Made by a program: the position numbers and the translations under genes. From JAAXGX01 sp965203565 (GTDB taxonomy: Bacteria; Acidobacteriota; Vicinamibacteria; Vicinamibacterales; UBA8438): a stretch of DNA of 64,000 nucleotides. Below are positions 42,769 through 51,178 of this stretch, piece by piece; positions within the stretch are counted from its first letter, which is position 1; the number at the start of each line of letters is the position of its first letter. Location of the stretch: assembly GCA_965203565.1 (NCBI GenBank), contig OZ241896.1, positions 806,001 through 870,000 on the forward strand, in the 5' to 3' direction. The notes beneath the pieces were generated by a model that saw nothing but the letters and a program-made list of their open reading frames with translations, was not told the origin of the DNA and made no database searches.

Positions 42769-43584
42769 TCAGGCGTTCGCGGCGGCCGCTCCGGAGCAGC
42801 CGCCGCATCCTCCGGCGGAGGAGCAGCCGCCTGAACAGCCGCCGCCGCACCCGCCCTCGGTGCGGCTCCGGCTGCACGATCCCTCGTGGGCGCAGCCGGC
42901 GAACTGCTCGCCCGCCGCGTTCGGCAGCTCGTACCGCAGGCAGCACTTCAGCCGCCCGCACAACCCGGCGAGCCTCGACGGGTTGAGGCTCAAGTGCTGC
43001 CGCTTCGCCATCTTGATCGAGATCGGCTCGAACCCCCTGAGCCAGGTCGTGCAGCAGAGCGGGCGGCCGCACGCGCCGTACCCGCCGAGCAGCCTGGCCT
43101 CGTCGCGGGCCCCGATCTGGCGCATCTCGATCCGGCAGCGGAACTGCGCCGCCAGATCGCGCACCAGCGCCCGGAAGTCGACGCGCTCCTCGGCGGTGAA
43201 GTAGAACACGAGCCGCGAGCCCTGGAACGGCTGCTCGACGCGCACCAGCTTCATCGCCAGACCGTGCTCCCGTATCTTCACCTTGCCGATGCGGCGGGCC
43301 TCCCGCTCGCGATGCCGCTGCGTGAGGCGGGCCGTGACGTCCCTTTCGGAGGCGCGTCGGACGACGCGGCTGGACGCGGTCGGCGGCGGCGCGACCCGAT
43401 CGGCGAGCTGCGGCGCCGAACGGGCGACCGTGCCGTAGGCGCGCTGCCCCCCCCGCATCACGACCACGGCGTCGCCCGGCTGCAGCGGCGGCCTGAAGCC
43501 GACCTCGGGCAGCAGGAAATGGTGCAGGCGTCCGACCGGGTCGAACTTGACGCTCACGAACGGCGGACGCCCGGATGCGGCCAT
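42769..43584 (-). CDS. ricT: RicT/YaaT (PSP1-domain) protein with Cys/Gly-rich tail
   Basis: 271 residues. The PSP1 C-terminal core is clear: VKFDPVGRLHHFLLP, LKLVRVEQ-type segment, LVFYFTAEERVDFRALVRDLAAQFRCRIEMRQIGARDEA, then GYGACGRPLCC and LCGRLKCCLRYE. These cysteines ligate iron-sulfur clusters in the Bacillus RicAFT complex, which works with RNase Y. The last 40 residues are an unusual tail with at least nine Cys among Gly and Ser (GGCGGGCSGGCSSAGGCGGC). holB next door is the usual neighbour of ricT. TAGGAT overlaps the holB stop and sits 6 nt before the ATG, a likely leaderless promoter. Confidence 0.88.
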   Translation of the reverse strand: MAASGRPPFVSVKFDPVGRLHHFLLPEVGFRPPLQPGDAVVVMRGGQRAYGTVARSAPQLADRVAPPPTASSRVVRRASERDVTARLTQRHREREARRIGKVKIREHGLAMKLVRVEQPFQGSRLVFYFTAEERVDFRALVRDLAAQFRCRIEMRQIGARDEARLLGGYGACGRPLCCTTWLRGFEPISIKMAKRQHLSLNPSRLAGLCGRLKCCLRYELPNAAGEQFAGCAHEGSCSRSRTEGGCGGGCSGGCSSAGGCGGCSGAAAANA

Positions 43585-43593
43585 CGCGCCATC

Positions 43594-44625
43594 CTACAAC
43601 CGGCACGCCAGCCAGTCGGCGACCACCTTGGGGCCGGCGTTCCGCGCGGCGGCGTCGATCGCTGCGTCGACCGCCGCGAACGCCCGCACGCCCCGGCGCG
43701 CCGAGACGCGCTGCGCCAGCGGGTCGAGCCGGGCGCGCAGGTCCGGATTGGCGAGCGTCCCCCGATCGGCGCCGCTGGCCAGCAGCGTCACGTCGCGCAC
43801 CAGCGACGAGAGGGCCCGCAGGCGCTCGGTCAACTCCTGCCGCTGGCCGCCGCCGCCCTTCCCGCCGGTCCGGCCGGCCAGCAGCCCCTTCGCCCCTTCC
43901 AGGCGCGACTTCGCATCGCGGGCCGCCGCGGCGGTGCGCAGCAGCGCCAGCGCCGCATCGCGGGCCGCCGCCAGCTCCCCGGACGCCAGGCGCAGCGCGC
44001 GCCCGACGCTGCCTCCGGCGGCGGCCGCCGCCGCCCGCGCGTCGGATTCGCCGTACCCGTGGCCGCGCGTCAGGATCTCCGACACCTCCGCGGTCTCCAG
44101 GAGACCGAAGCTCAGGCGCTGGCACCGCGACCGCACGGTGGCGAGCAGCGTGTCGGCGCGCGACGTGACGAGCACGAACTGGGACGCCGGCGGCGGCTCC
44201 TCCAGCGTCTTGAGGAGCGCGTTCTGCGATTGGGGGACGAGCCGGTCCGCGTCGTCGAACACGACCACCCGGCGCCGGCCTTCGAACGGGCGGTACCTGG
44301 CCTGGCCGGCCGCCTCGCGCACCGCGTCGACGGTGATGGCGCCGCCGTCGCCGCCGACGGTCAGCACGTCGGGATACGACCCGCGCGCAATCCGCGTGCA
44401 GGCGGCGCAACGCCCGCAGGCGTCGAACGGAACGGCGGCTCCGGCGGCGGCGTCCCGCACGGGCGCGGCGCAGTTCAGCGCCTGGGCCAGCGCCGCCGCG
44501 GCCCGCCGCTTCCCGACGCCCTCCGGTCCGGCGAAGAGCAGGCTGGGCGGGAGCGACCCCCGGTCGACGGCGCGGGCGATCAGCCGGACCAGCCCGCGGT
44601 GCCCCACGACGTCGCGGAAAGCCAT
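43594..44625 (-). CDS. holB: DNA polymerase III delta-prime subunit
   Basis: 343 residues from the ATG at 44625 (a GTG at 44646 is in frame). The AAA+ clamp-loader features are DVVGHRGLVRLI, P-loop-like GPEGVGKR (33-40), zinc ligands Cys52, 70, 73 and 76, VVVFDDADRLVPQSQNALLKTLEEPP and TSRADTLLATVRSRCQ (sensor 1 plus SRC motif). HolB is a part of the clamp loader that places the sliding clamp. TACGAT lies 11 nt before the ATG. It is upstream of ricT on the same strand, as in many bacteria. There is no tmk gene upstream here. Confidence 0.92.
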   Translation of the reverse strand: MAFRDVVGHRGLVRLIARAVDRGSLPPSLLFAGPEGVGKRRAAAALAQALNCAAPVRDAAAGAAVPFDACGRCAACTRIARGSYPDVLTVGGDGGAITVDAVREAAGQARYRPFEGRRRVVVFDDADRLVPQSQNALLKTLEEPPPASQFVLVTSRADTLLATVRSRCQRLSFGLLETAEVSEILTRGHGYGESDARAAAAAAGGSVGRALRLASGELAAARDAALALLRTAAAARDAKSRLEGAKGLLAGRTGGKGGGGQRQELTERLRALSSLVRDVTLLASGADRGTLANPDLRARLDPLAQRVSARRGVRAFAAVDAAIDAAARNAGPKVVADWLACRL

Positions 44626-44694
44626 GCCTCGGCCGAATCGTAGCACACGGCTCGCGCCGCGCTTCGGCGCGGGCGCCCGGCGGCGGCGCGGCGA

Positions 44695-45279
44695 TCAGGC
44701 GGCGGCGGGCCGCGGCAGGCGCGCCAGCACCCAGCCGACCGCCTCCAGCAGGTTCGCGGCGACCGCGTCCGCCGCGGCGGGCGGCGGGTCCGCCGCCGCT
44801 TCGCTCGCGCCGTACCCCGTCTTCACGAGGACGCCGGCCGCGCCGACGGCGCGGGCGAGCTGGATATCGAGCCACCGGTCCCCGATCACGACCGAGCGGG
44901 CGGGATCGAGGTCCAGGTCCGCCGCCGCCCGCCGGATCAGGCCCGGCGCCGGCTTGCGGCAGTCGCAGCGCCGGCGATGCCGCTCCACCGGCGCGTCGGG
45001 AAGGTGCGGGCAGTAGTAGTGGCCGTCGAGCCGCGCGCCGGCCGCGGCGAGCCGCCTGTCCAGATGGTCGCGGGCGTCGAGGACCGCCTGCTCCCGGATC
45101 ACGCCGCGCGCCACTCCCGCCTGGTTCGTGACGACGACGACGGCGTAGCCCGCCCGCTTCAGCAGGCGGACCGCTTCGACGCTCCAGGGAAAGAGGCGCA
45201 GCCGCTCCAGCCGGTCGAGATACCCGACGTCCTCGATCAGCGTGCCGTCACGGTCGAGGAACGCTGCGGGCGCCGCCAT
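44695..45279 (-). CDS. gmhB: D-glycero-beta-D-manno-heptose-1,7-bisphosphate 7-phosphatase
   Basis: 194 residues. HAD-type motifs are DRDGTL (Asp9, Asp11), VVTNQAG, RKPAPGLI (motif III Lys) and VIGDRWLDIQLA. The zinc-binding loop CPHLPDAPVERHRRRCDC is specific to GmhB/HisB phosphatases. It removes the 7-phosphate during ADP-heptose synthesis, matching hldA, hldE2 and waaC in the core operon at 47.6-50.2 kb. GGGGGTG lies before the ATG. The tail beyond GVLVKTGYG is Ala/Pro-rich. It is separated by 16 nt from the GH99-like gene upstream. Confidence 0.92.
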   Translation of the reverse strand: MAAPAAFLDRDGTLIEDVGYLDRLERLRLFPWSVEAVRLLKRAGYAVVVVTNQAGVARGVIREQAVLDARDHLDRRLAAAGARLDGHYYCPHLPDAPVERHRRRCDCRKPAPGLIRRAAADLDLDPARSVVIGDRWLDIQLARAVGAAGVLVKTGYGASEAAADPPPAAADAVAANLLEAVGWVLARLPRPAAA

Positions 45280-45295
45280 GCTTCACCCCCGGCTG

Positions 45296-46843
45296 CTACG
45301 GGAGGACGTCCCGCTCGGCGTAATGGTTCCAGCCGAACGTTTCCTTGATCGCCATGACGAGGTCGAACCCTTCCTGGACGACCTCGGGCAGCGACTGGTT
45401 GAAGCTGGCCGGAAAGACGGCGTGGCCTTCGAACTCCTCGTTCCACGAGCCTACGGCGTAGATCGGCGCCGGGAACAGCTCGGCGCCCGGACGCCCTTGC
45501 CGGGGTCCCTCGGCGAGCAGGCCGACGTGCGCGTCCCGCACCGTCTTCATGAAGTCGGCGTACTCGCCGCGGCCCATCATGAGCAGCGGATACCCCGGTT
45601 TCGCGAAACCGGGCGCCAGATTGGGAATGACCAGCACCGGGTGACCCGTGTACCGGTTCCGCACGCCGGCCGTCAGGCGGAAGTTGTGCCGCAGGATCGC
45701 GGCCTGGTGGTCGATGTACCGCGGCGAGGCGAACAGCCTGTCGCCCAGCCCGGCCGTCACGCGCAACGTCTTCAACGGAGCGTGGTGGTAGGTGTAGATC
45801 GCGTCGAAGCTGCGCATGCGCCGCAGGCGATCCTGCGGGAGCGGACCGCCGGCGGCGAGGTGCATCTCCTCGCCGACGACGAACGGCGGCGTCCCGTACT
45901 CGCCGCGGAACGCCTCTCGGGCGGTGTCCATGGCGCGCTCGAACAGGCTGAACCGGACCCCCTCGAAGGGGAGCAGCCCCCACGTGTGCGACCCGAAGAT
46001 GAAGACGGCCGGCCGGCCGTCGAGCGTGAAGATCCGGGCGCCGGCCGCGTCGCGCGCCTCGGCCAGGAACCGGCCCATGTGCGCGAAGTCGTCGCGCAGC
46101 AGCGCGGGGACCGACGGCTCCGAGAAATCGATGCGGTCACCCGTCAGCGACAGGGCGATCGTGCTTTCGTAGAGCAGCGCGAGCTGGCGGGTCCGGAGGT
46201 TCGGCGCGCTCAGCAGCCCGCCGCGGTAGTTGTTCAGCAGGTCCCGGTTGAAGCGGGGCGGTATCCAGCTCAACGCGTCGACGGTGATGCCGAACTCGTT
46301 CTTCTGGTCGTTGAACAGCGTCTCGATCTCGGGATCCTGCGACCGGTAGTCGCCTCCCTTGAACCGCACCGTCTGGAGGCCGGGCGGGCGGACCTCCGTG
46401 CCGTACCAGCCGTAATGCCACGCGACCGTGACGGGGCGCCGCTCCGGCCGGACCAGGCCGTCCGATTGCGCCTGGACCGTGCGCCGCACCGACTCGACCG
46501 CGAAACGGTCGACGACGCCGCGGCCGAAGACGTCGGTCCGGACGTCGTACGCCGCATCGGGGGTCAGACCGAAGCCGCGGCGCGCCGCCAGCGCATTCTG
46601 AACCAGTTGCGGATCGACCGGATCGAGCAGGCCGTTCCCGTCGACGTCGGCCACGAACGAAGGGAGCAGCACCGGGTCCGGCGCCTGCGCCTGGAGGAGG
46701 CGCCGCCCGCCGGCGACGCACGTTCCGGCGAGGGCCAGAGCGCCCGTCCGAAGGAAGCGTCGGCGAGGGTGTCCCGATTCCGCCGGTCGCGTCACTCTGG
46801 ATCGTTCTACAGAGACCCGCGCGGGCGTCCCGGGTCGCCGCAC
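45296..46843 (-). CDS. Tat-exported GH99/WbsX-like protein with dockerin-like segment
   Basis: Up to 515 residues; the true start may be the GTG at 46795. HPRRRFLRTGALALAG is a twin-arginine signal. A single calcium-loop-like segment (ADVDGNGLLDPVD, about 66-78) resembles half of a dockerin repeat. The catalytic-like region reads TVAWHYGWYGTEVRPPG near 142-158, a block with FRGEYGTPPFVVGEE, and GSWNEEFEGHAVFP near the C-terminus. This is the layout of GH99-like/WbsX domains, which act on mannose-type or O-antigen glycans. Its substrate cannot be read. The neighbour gmhB and the lipopolysaccharide operon suggest surface-polymer work but do not prove it. Confidence 0.65.
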   Translation of the reverse strand: MRRPGTPARVSVERSRVTRPAESGHPRRRFLRTGALALAGTCVAGGRRLLQAQAPDPVLLPSFVADVDGNGLLDPVDPQLVQNALAARRGFGLTPDAAYDVRTDVFGRGVVDRFAVESVRRTVQAQSDGLVRPERRPVTVAWHYGWYGTEVRPPGLQTVRFKGGDYRSQDPEIETLFNDQKNEFGITVDALSWIPPRFNRDLLNNYRGGLLSAPNLRTRQLALLYESTIALSLTGDRIDFSEPSVPALLRDDFAHMGRFLAEARDAAGARIFTLDGRPAVFIFGSHTWGLLPFEGVRFSLFERAMDTAREAFRGEYGTPPFVVGEEMHLAAGGPLPQDRLRRMRSFDAIYTYHHAPLKTLRVTAGLGDRLFASPRYIDHQAAILRHNFRLTAGVRNRYTGHPVLVIPNLAPGFAKPGYPLLMMGRGEYADFMKTVRDAHVGLLAEGPRQGRPGAELFPAPIYAVGSWNEEFEGHAVFPASFNQSLPEVVQEGFDLVMAIKETFGWNHYAERDVLP

Positions 46844-46870
46844 CCGGACGCCCGCAGGCCGTCGAAGAAG

Positions 46871-46947
<77 letters not shown>

Positions 46948-46988
46948 GCATCAAGGCCCTGCAGGTCGCGCCCGCCGCGCGCGGCGGC

Positions 46989-47063
46989 TGGTGGGCGGTA
47001 CAGGACTCGAACCTGTGACAGCCGGCGTGTAAGACCGGTGCTCTGCCACTGAGCTAACCGCCC
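46989..47063 (-). tRNA. tRNA-Val (TAC anticodon)
   Basis: 75 nt with encoded CCA. Acceptor GGGCGGT pairs with ACCGCCC, discriminator A. D-arm TAGCTCAGTGGCAGAGC, anticodon loop CTTACAC with TAC, T-arm ACAGGTTCGAGTCCTGT. It is the first of the two tRNAs on the minus strand. Confidence 0.95.
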
Positions 47064-47105
47064 GGTTCACGACCCCAAACGAAACATTATACGGCATCCG
47101 CGATT

Positions 47106-47660
47106 TCAGGACGAGAGCAGCCAGGCCTTCAGCCCGAGGACGCCCAGCGCCGCGGCGAACCCGGCCAGCGCCTGGCGCTCGCCGTTGGCGACCATCCGGT
47201 CGAACCGGAACCGCCGGTCCGACGGCCCCGCCGCGCCGCGCACGTACCGCTCGAACTCCCGGCCGAACGTCGCGCGCAAGGTCGCCTCCTCGAGCCGCGC
47301 CGCCGCCCACAGCGTGACGGTGAGATAGCCGAGGACCAGGCCGGCGGCGGGGAGATCGGCGGCGGCGATCGCGAACCCGCATCCGATGACGGCCGAACCG
47401 CAGTACAACGGGTGGCGCAGGCGGCGGTACGGCCCGGAACGCGTGACCTCCCGTCCCTTGCGCAGGTGGCCCGACGCCCACACCCTGAGGGCCGCGCCGG
47501 CGGCGGCGACCAGCCCGCCGGCGGCCAGCGAGCGCGGCGTCGGCTGCGCCAGCCAGAACGCGGCGGCGGCGACGACGAACCCGGCCGCCACCCGCGCGCG
47601 GGCGATCAGGAACAGCCGCCGGAGACCGGGACTCGCCCGCGGGTCAAACACCGTTCGCAC
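47106..47660 (-). CDS. Membrane methyltransferase of the ICMT/PEMT type
   Basis: 184 residues from a GTG inside the end of the waaC gene (17-nt overlap). Four hydrophobic segments (about 22-40, 45-62, 88-115, 165-182) surround the family motif VTRSGPYRRLRHPLYCGS (73-90), where RHPxY and the later LEEATLRATFGREFERY (E and Y) form the S-adenosylmethionine pocket. Families with this motif methylate isoprenylcysteine, phosphatidylethanolamine or sterol precursors; in bacteria the substrate is usually unknown. Overlap with waaC suggests it belongs to the lipopolysaccharide operon. Confidence 0.82.
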   Translation of the reverse strand: MRTVFDPRASPGLRRLFLIARARVAAGFVVAAAAFWLAQPTPRSLAAGGLVAAAGAALRVWASGHLRKGREVTRSGPYRRLRHPLYCGSAVIGCGFAIAAADLPAAGLVLGYLTVTLWAAARLEEATLRATFGREFERYVRGAAGPSDRRFRFDRMVANGERQALAGFAAALGVLGLKAWLLSS

Positions 47661-48702
47661 CGCCGAGCCGGCGCGCCACGGCGCGCGCCACTTCCTCGAC
47701 CGGAATCGACGCCATGCAGGACGGCGCGTGCGCGCACCGGCGCACCACCACGCCGGCCGCGCCAGCCCGGCGCCGGCACGGGCACCGGTCAGAGCGCGAC
47801 ACGACGACGTCGCGCGACGACCAGGGACCGTTCCGGCGCGGATCGCTCGGCCCGTAGACGCCGACGACCGGCGCGCCGACCGCAGCGGCGACGTGCAGGG
47901 GGCCGGTGTCGCCCGCGACGACGACCGCGGCGGCGCGCGCCAGCGCCACGACGTCGGCTATCGTCGTCGGCGGCGCCGGCGCGGCGGCGCCGGCCGACGC
48001 GGCCGACACCCGCTCGGCGAGCGCCCGCTCCCCCGGTCCCCACAGGACGACCGACGACAGGCCGTGCGCGCGCCGCAGCCGCTCGGCGAGCGTCCCGAAC
48101 CGGTCCGGCGCCCAGCGCTTGCTCGGCCAGGCGGCTCCCGGACTGACGAGCGCGAACGGCTCGCCGGCGCCGCATCCGGCCGCTGCCCGCGCCCGGGCGA
48201 CGGCGTTCGACGGCCGCGGCGCGATCGGGAACTCGAACGGGCGCCCCTCCAGCGGGCGCGCCTCGACGCCGAGGCCGGCGGCCAGCGCCAGGTTCTTCTC
48301 GATGACGTGCATCGGCTCGCCCACGGGCGGCGTTTCGGTGTACCACCACCGGGCGGCCCGCTCACGGAGATGCCGGCGGTCGAAGCCGATGACGCGGCGG
48401 GCGCCCGACAGCCGGGCGAGCAGGGCGGACTTCATCAGTCCCTGGAGATCGATCGCCGCATCGTAGCGCGCCGCCCGCAACGTGCGCACGACGTGCGGGA
48501 TGCCGGACAGGCGGCCGGTCCGCGGCGCGACGATGCAGCGATCGACCGCCGGGACCAGCTCGACCAGCTCCCGGCGCCGCTCGTCGACCAGCCAGTCGAT
48601 GCGGGCGTCGGGCAGCGCGCGCCGGAGGCCCGCGGCCACCGGCATCGCATGCACGACGTCGCCCAGTGCGCTCAGCCGCACGACGAGGATGCGCATCGGC
48701 AC
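47644..48702 (-). CDS. waaC: Glycosyltransferase family 9, heptosyltransferase I-like
   Basis: 352 residues. The N-terminus RILVVRLSALGDVVHAMPVAAGLRRALPDARIDWLV is the GT9 signature, followed by DLQGLMKSALLARLSGARRVIGFD and the ADP-heptose-binding C-terminal half (SPGAAWPSKRWAPDRF, VVAGDTGPLHVAAAVGAPVVGVYG). WaaC adds the first L-glycero-D-manno-heptose to Kdo of the inner core. The start may be the GTG at 48702 or the ATG at 48696. It ends the core of the minus-strand operon and lies 3 nt after hldE2. WaaC versus WaaF cannot be separated with certainty; the H/AMP-V-A motif favours WaaC. Confidence 0.87.
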   Translation of the reverse strand: MPMRILVVRLSALGDVVHAMPVAAGLRRALPDARIDWLVDERRRELVELVPAVDRCIVAPRTGRLSGIPHVVRTLRAARYDAAIDLQGLMKSALLARLSGARRVIGFDRRHLRERAARWWYTETPPVGEPMHVIEKNLALAAGLGVEARPLEGRPFEFPIAPRPSNAVARARAAAGCGAGEPFALVSPGAAWPSKRWAPDRFGTLAERLRRAHGLSSVVLWGPGERALAERVSAASAGAAAPAPPTTIADVVALARAAAVVVAGDTGPLHVAAAVGAPVVGVYGPSDPRRNGPWSSRDVVVSRSDRCPCRRRAGAAGVVVRRCAHAPSCMASIPVEEVARAVARRLGGANGV

Positions 48703-48705
48703 GGG

Positions 48706-49209
48706 TCAGCAGCGGCGCGCGGGACCGCCCGGCAGGTTCGGGCGGCCGGCGATCGTCTCGACGAGGTCCCGGGTCGAATGGTCCTTCGGGTCGCCGACGA
48801 TGGCGACCCGGCCGCCGTACGCCCGCACGGCCTCGCGCTCCGGCACGGTCTCGACGGCGTAGTCGGTCCCCTTGCAGTGGACGTCCGGGCGCAGCGCGTC
48901 CAGCAGGCCGGCGACCGTCGGTCCGGAGAAGACGACGGCGTAGTCCACGACGGCGAAGGCGGCCACCAGCTCGGCGCGTTCGCCGGCGGGCAGCACGGGG
49001 CGCCCCGCCCCCTTGAGCGCCGCCACCGACCGGTCGTCGTTGATCGCCACCACCAGCCGGTCCGCCTCCGCCGCCGCGCCCGCCAGGTACCGGACGTGGC
49101 CGACGTGGACGACGTCGAAGCACCCGTTCGCCAGCGCGATCGTGCGGCCGGCGGCGCGGTCCGCGCCGACCAGATCGCGCAGCTCCGCCGGCGAGACGAC
49201 CCGACCCAT
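48706..49209 (-). CDS. hldE2: ADP-heptose synthase, nucleotidyltransferase part (RfaE domain II)
   Basis: 167 residues from the ATG at 49209. The cytidylyltransferase-like fold has ALANGCFDVVHVGHVRYL (HVGH at 35-38) and KGTDYAVETVPE, with DHSTRDLVETI as the C-terminal end. It transfers adenylate from ATP to heptose-1-phosphate to make ADP-D-glycero-manno-heptose. In E. coli it is fused to the kinase as HldE; here kinase and transferase are separate genes with a 2-nt gap (hldA then hldE2). The symbol is descriptive; some genomes call this hldC or rfaE2. Confidence 0.9.
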   Translation of the reverse strand: MGRVVSPAELRDLVGADRAAGRTIALANGCFDVVHVGHVRYLAGAAAEADRLVVAINDDRSVAALKGAGRPVLPAGERAELVAAFAVVDYAVVFSGPTVAGLLDALRPDVHCKGTDYAVETVPEREAVRAYGGRVAIVGDPKDHSTRDLVETIAGRPNLPGGPARRC

Positions 49210-49211
49210 TT

Positions 49212-50237
49212 CTAAGACCCCTGCTGTTCCGCCGCTTCGGCGCGGACCGCGCGGCGCAACTCGCCGGCCGACACCGTCGCCGTCCCGCGCTTCATCACCA
49301 CGAGCCCGCCGGCGCAGTTGGCCAGGACCGCCGCGTCCTCCAGCGCGGCGCCGGCGGCGAGCGCCAGCGCCATCGCCGCGACGACCGTATCGCCCGCCCC
49401 GGTCACGTCGGCCACCTCGGCGGCGCCGACGGCCGGGAGGTGCGCCGTCCGCCGGCCGGGCGCGAACACCGCCATTCCGCGGCTCCCGCGCGTCAGCACC
49501 AGTCCCTCGACCCGCAGCCGCTTCAGCAGCGTCCGCCCGGCGCTTTCCAGCTGGTCCGGATCGCCGCCGATCGTGACGCCGAGCGCCTGCTCCGCCTCGG
49601 ATTCGTTCGGCGTGCACGCGGTCACGCCGCGGTGCCGCAGCAGGTCGTAGCGCGAGTCGACGAGGATCGGAACGCGCCGCCCCCGGCGCGCGCGGCCGAC
49701 GCGCCGCCGGATGCGCGACACCAGCCCGGGGCTGACCAGTCCGGACCCGTAGTCGGAGACGATCACCGCATCGCAGTCGGCCGCCGCCGCGCGCGCCGCC
49801 TGCTCGAACGCGGACCGCGCGGCCGGATCGTCCGGGACTTCGGTCTCGCGGTCTATCCGGACCACCTGCTGCCGGGCCGCATGCGGGCCGCCGGCCAGGA
49901 TGCGGGTCTTGACGGGGGCGTGATATCCCTTCACCCGGACGAGGCCGGCGCGCTCCACGCCCCGCGGCAGCGCCTGCGCGACGCGGCGATCGGCCGCCGC
50001 ATGGCCGAGCAGGCCGACCAGGCGGACGCGCCCGCCCAGCGTAGCCACGTTGGCCGCCGCGTTCCCCGCGCCGCCGGGCACGACGACGGCGCCGTCGTAC
50101 CGGAGAATCGGGACCGGCGCTTCACGGGACAGGCGCGACAGACGCCCGTGGATGAACTCGTCCGCGATCACGTCGCCGATGACGGCCACGCGCAGTCCGG
50201 CGGCGGCGTCGATCAGGCCGATGAGCCGCTCGATCAC
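49212..50237 (-). CDS. hldA: Heptose-7-phosphate kinase (RfaE domain I)
   Basis: 341 residues of the PfkB sugar-kinase family: GDVIADEFIHGRLSRLSREAPVPIL, VPGGAGNAAANVATLGG (substrate region), DYGSGLVSPGLV, CTPNESEAEQALG and the ATP-site signature VADVTGAGDTVVAAMALALAAG with catalytic Asp in GAGD. It phosphorylates D-glycero-manno-heptose-7-phosphate at C1. It overlaps lpxL by 4 nt and is followed by hldE2, so the split HldE halves remain adjacent. The family assignment is firm. Confidence 0.92.
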   Translation of the reverse strand: MIERLIGLIDAAAGLRVAVIGDVIADEFIHGRLSRLSREAPVPILRYDGAVVVPGGAGNAAANVATLGGRVRLVGLLGHAAADRRVAQALPRGVERAGLVRVKGYHAPVKTRILAGGPHAARQQVVRIDRETEVPDDPAARSAFEQAARAAAADCDAVIVSDYGSGLVSPGLVSRIRRRVGRARRGRRVPILVDSRYDLLRHRGVTACTPNESEAEQALGVTIGGDPDQLESAGRTLLKRLRVEGLVLTRGSRGMAVFAPGRRTAHLPAVGAAEVADVTGAGDTVVAAMALALAAGAALEDAAVLANCAGGLVVMKRGTATVSAGELRRAVRAEAAEQQGS

Positions 50238-51178
50238 CGGCGGATCTCCTCAAGAGGCGGCGGGCCGCCGGACGCCGGGGCGGCGCGTTCGCCCCCGCCG
50301 CCGGCCGGCGCGTCGCTGCGCCAGCGCCGGTGCATCCACAGCCAGAGGTCCGGGTGGCGGCGGACGTACGCCTCCAGCACGTCGGTGCACCGCTGCGTGT
50401 AGGTGCGGATCGGATCGGGGTCGCCTTCCGCCGGCGGCGTGATCGGCTCCTCGTACACCAGCCGGTAGCGCCCGCCCGGCAACGGCAGCGCGAACACCGG
50501 AACGACCGGCGCGCCGGTGCGGTGCGCCAGCGCCGCGACGGCCGACGTCGTGGCCGCCGGCCGGCCGAAGAAGTCGACCGTCACGGCGCTGCGGTCGTGC
50601 ATGTGCTGATCGATCATCATCGCGACGACCGCCTTCTCCGACAGCGCGCGCAGCAACCCGCGCACGGCGCCCTGCCGCGGGAGCACGCGCGTCCCGACGC
50701 GGGTCCGGATCCGCTCCATGAGGCGGTCGAGCAGCGGATTGTCGAGCGTGCGCGCCACCAGGACGAGCGGCGTGAACAGCACCGCGTGGACCATGACCAG
50801 TATTTCCCAGTACCCGAAGTGGCCCGAATAGACCATCACGCCCCGGCCGCGGGCGACCGCCTGCTCCAGGCGCGCCCTGCCTTCTATCTCCACCAGGCGC
50901 GCCATCCGGTCCCCGCCCATCGCATCGAAGTTGAGCAGCTCCACCACGTGCCGGCCGAAGTGCTCGAACGTCGAACGGAGCACCGCCCGGCGGTCGCGTT
51001 CGGTCCGCGCGGGGAACACGGCGCGCAGGTTCGCCAGACCCAGCTCGCGGCGCGGCCCGTGCAGGCGGTAGAAGAGCCGCCCCAGCGCCGTCCCGACCGC
51101 GAGACTCGCCCGGCGGGGCAGCGCGCGGAGCAGGGCCCGGAGCGCCAGCACCGCCGCGTATTCGAGCCGGCGTCTCAT
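50234..51178 (-). CDS. lpxL: Lipid A acyltransferase (LpxL/HtrB family)
   Basis: 314 residues from the ATG at 51178, whose A overlaps the last base of the lpxK stop. A membrane anchor near the N-terminus precedes YSGHFGYWEILVMV (H120-xxxx-E125, the HX4(D/E) catalytic pair), ARTLDNPLLDRLMERIRTRVGTRVLPRQGAVRGLLRAL and MMIDQHMHDRSAVTVDFFGRPAATTSAVAALAHRTGAPVVPVF, the standard lysophospholipid-acyltransferase blocks. It adds a secondary acyl chain to Kdo2-lipid IVA at the inner membrane. LpxL or LpxM specificity cannot be read from sequence. The C-terminus is Gly/Pro-rich. Confidence 0.88.
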   Translation of the reverse strand: MRRRLEYAAVLALRALLRALPRRASLAVGTALGRLFYRLHGPRRELGLANLRAVFPARTERDRRAVLRSTFEHFGRHVVELLNFDAMGGDRMARLVEIEGRARLEQAVARGRGVMVYSGHFGYWEILVMVHAVLFTPLVLVARTLDNPLLDRLMERIRTRVGTRVLPRQGAVRGLLRALSEKAVVAMMIDQHMHDRSAVTVDFFGRPAATTSAVAALAHRTGAPVVPVFALPLPGGRYRLVYEEPITPPAEGDPDPIRTYTQRCTDVLEAYVRRHPDLWLWMHRRWRSDAPAGGGGERAAPASGGPPPLEEIRR

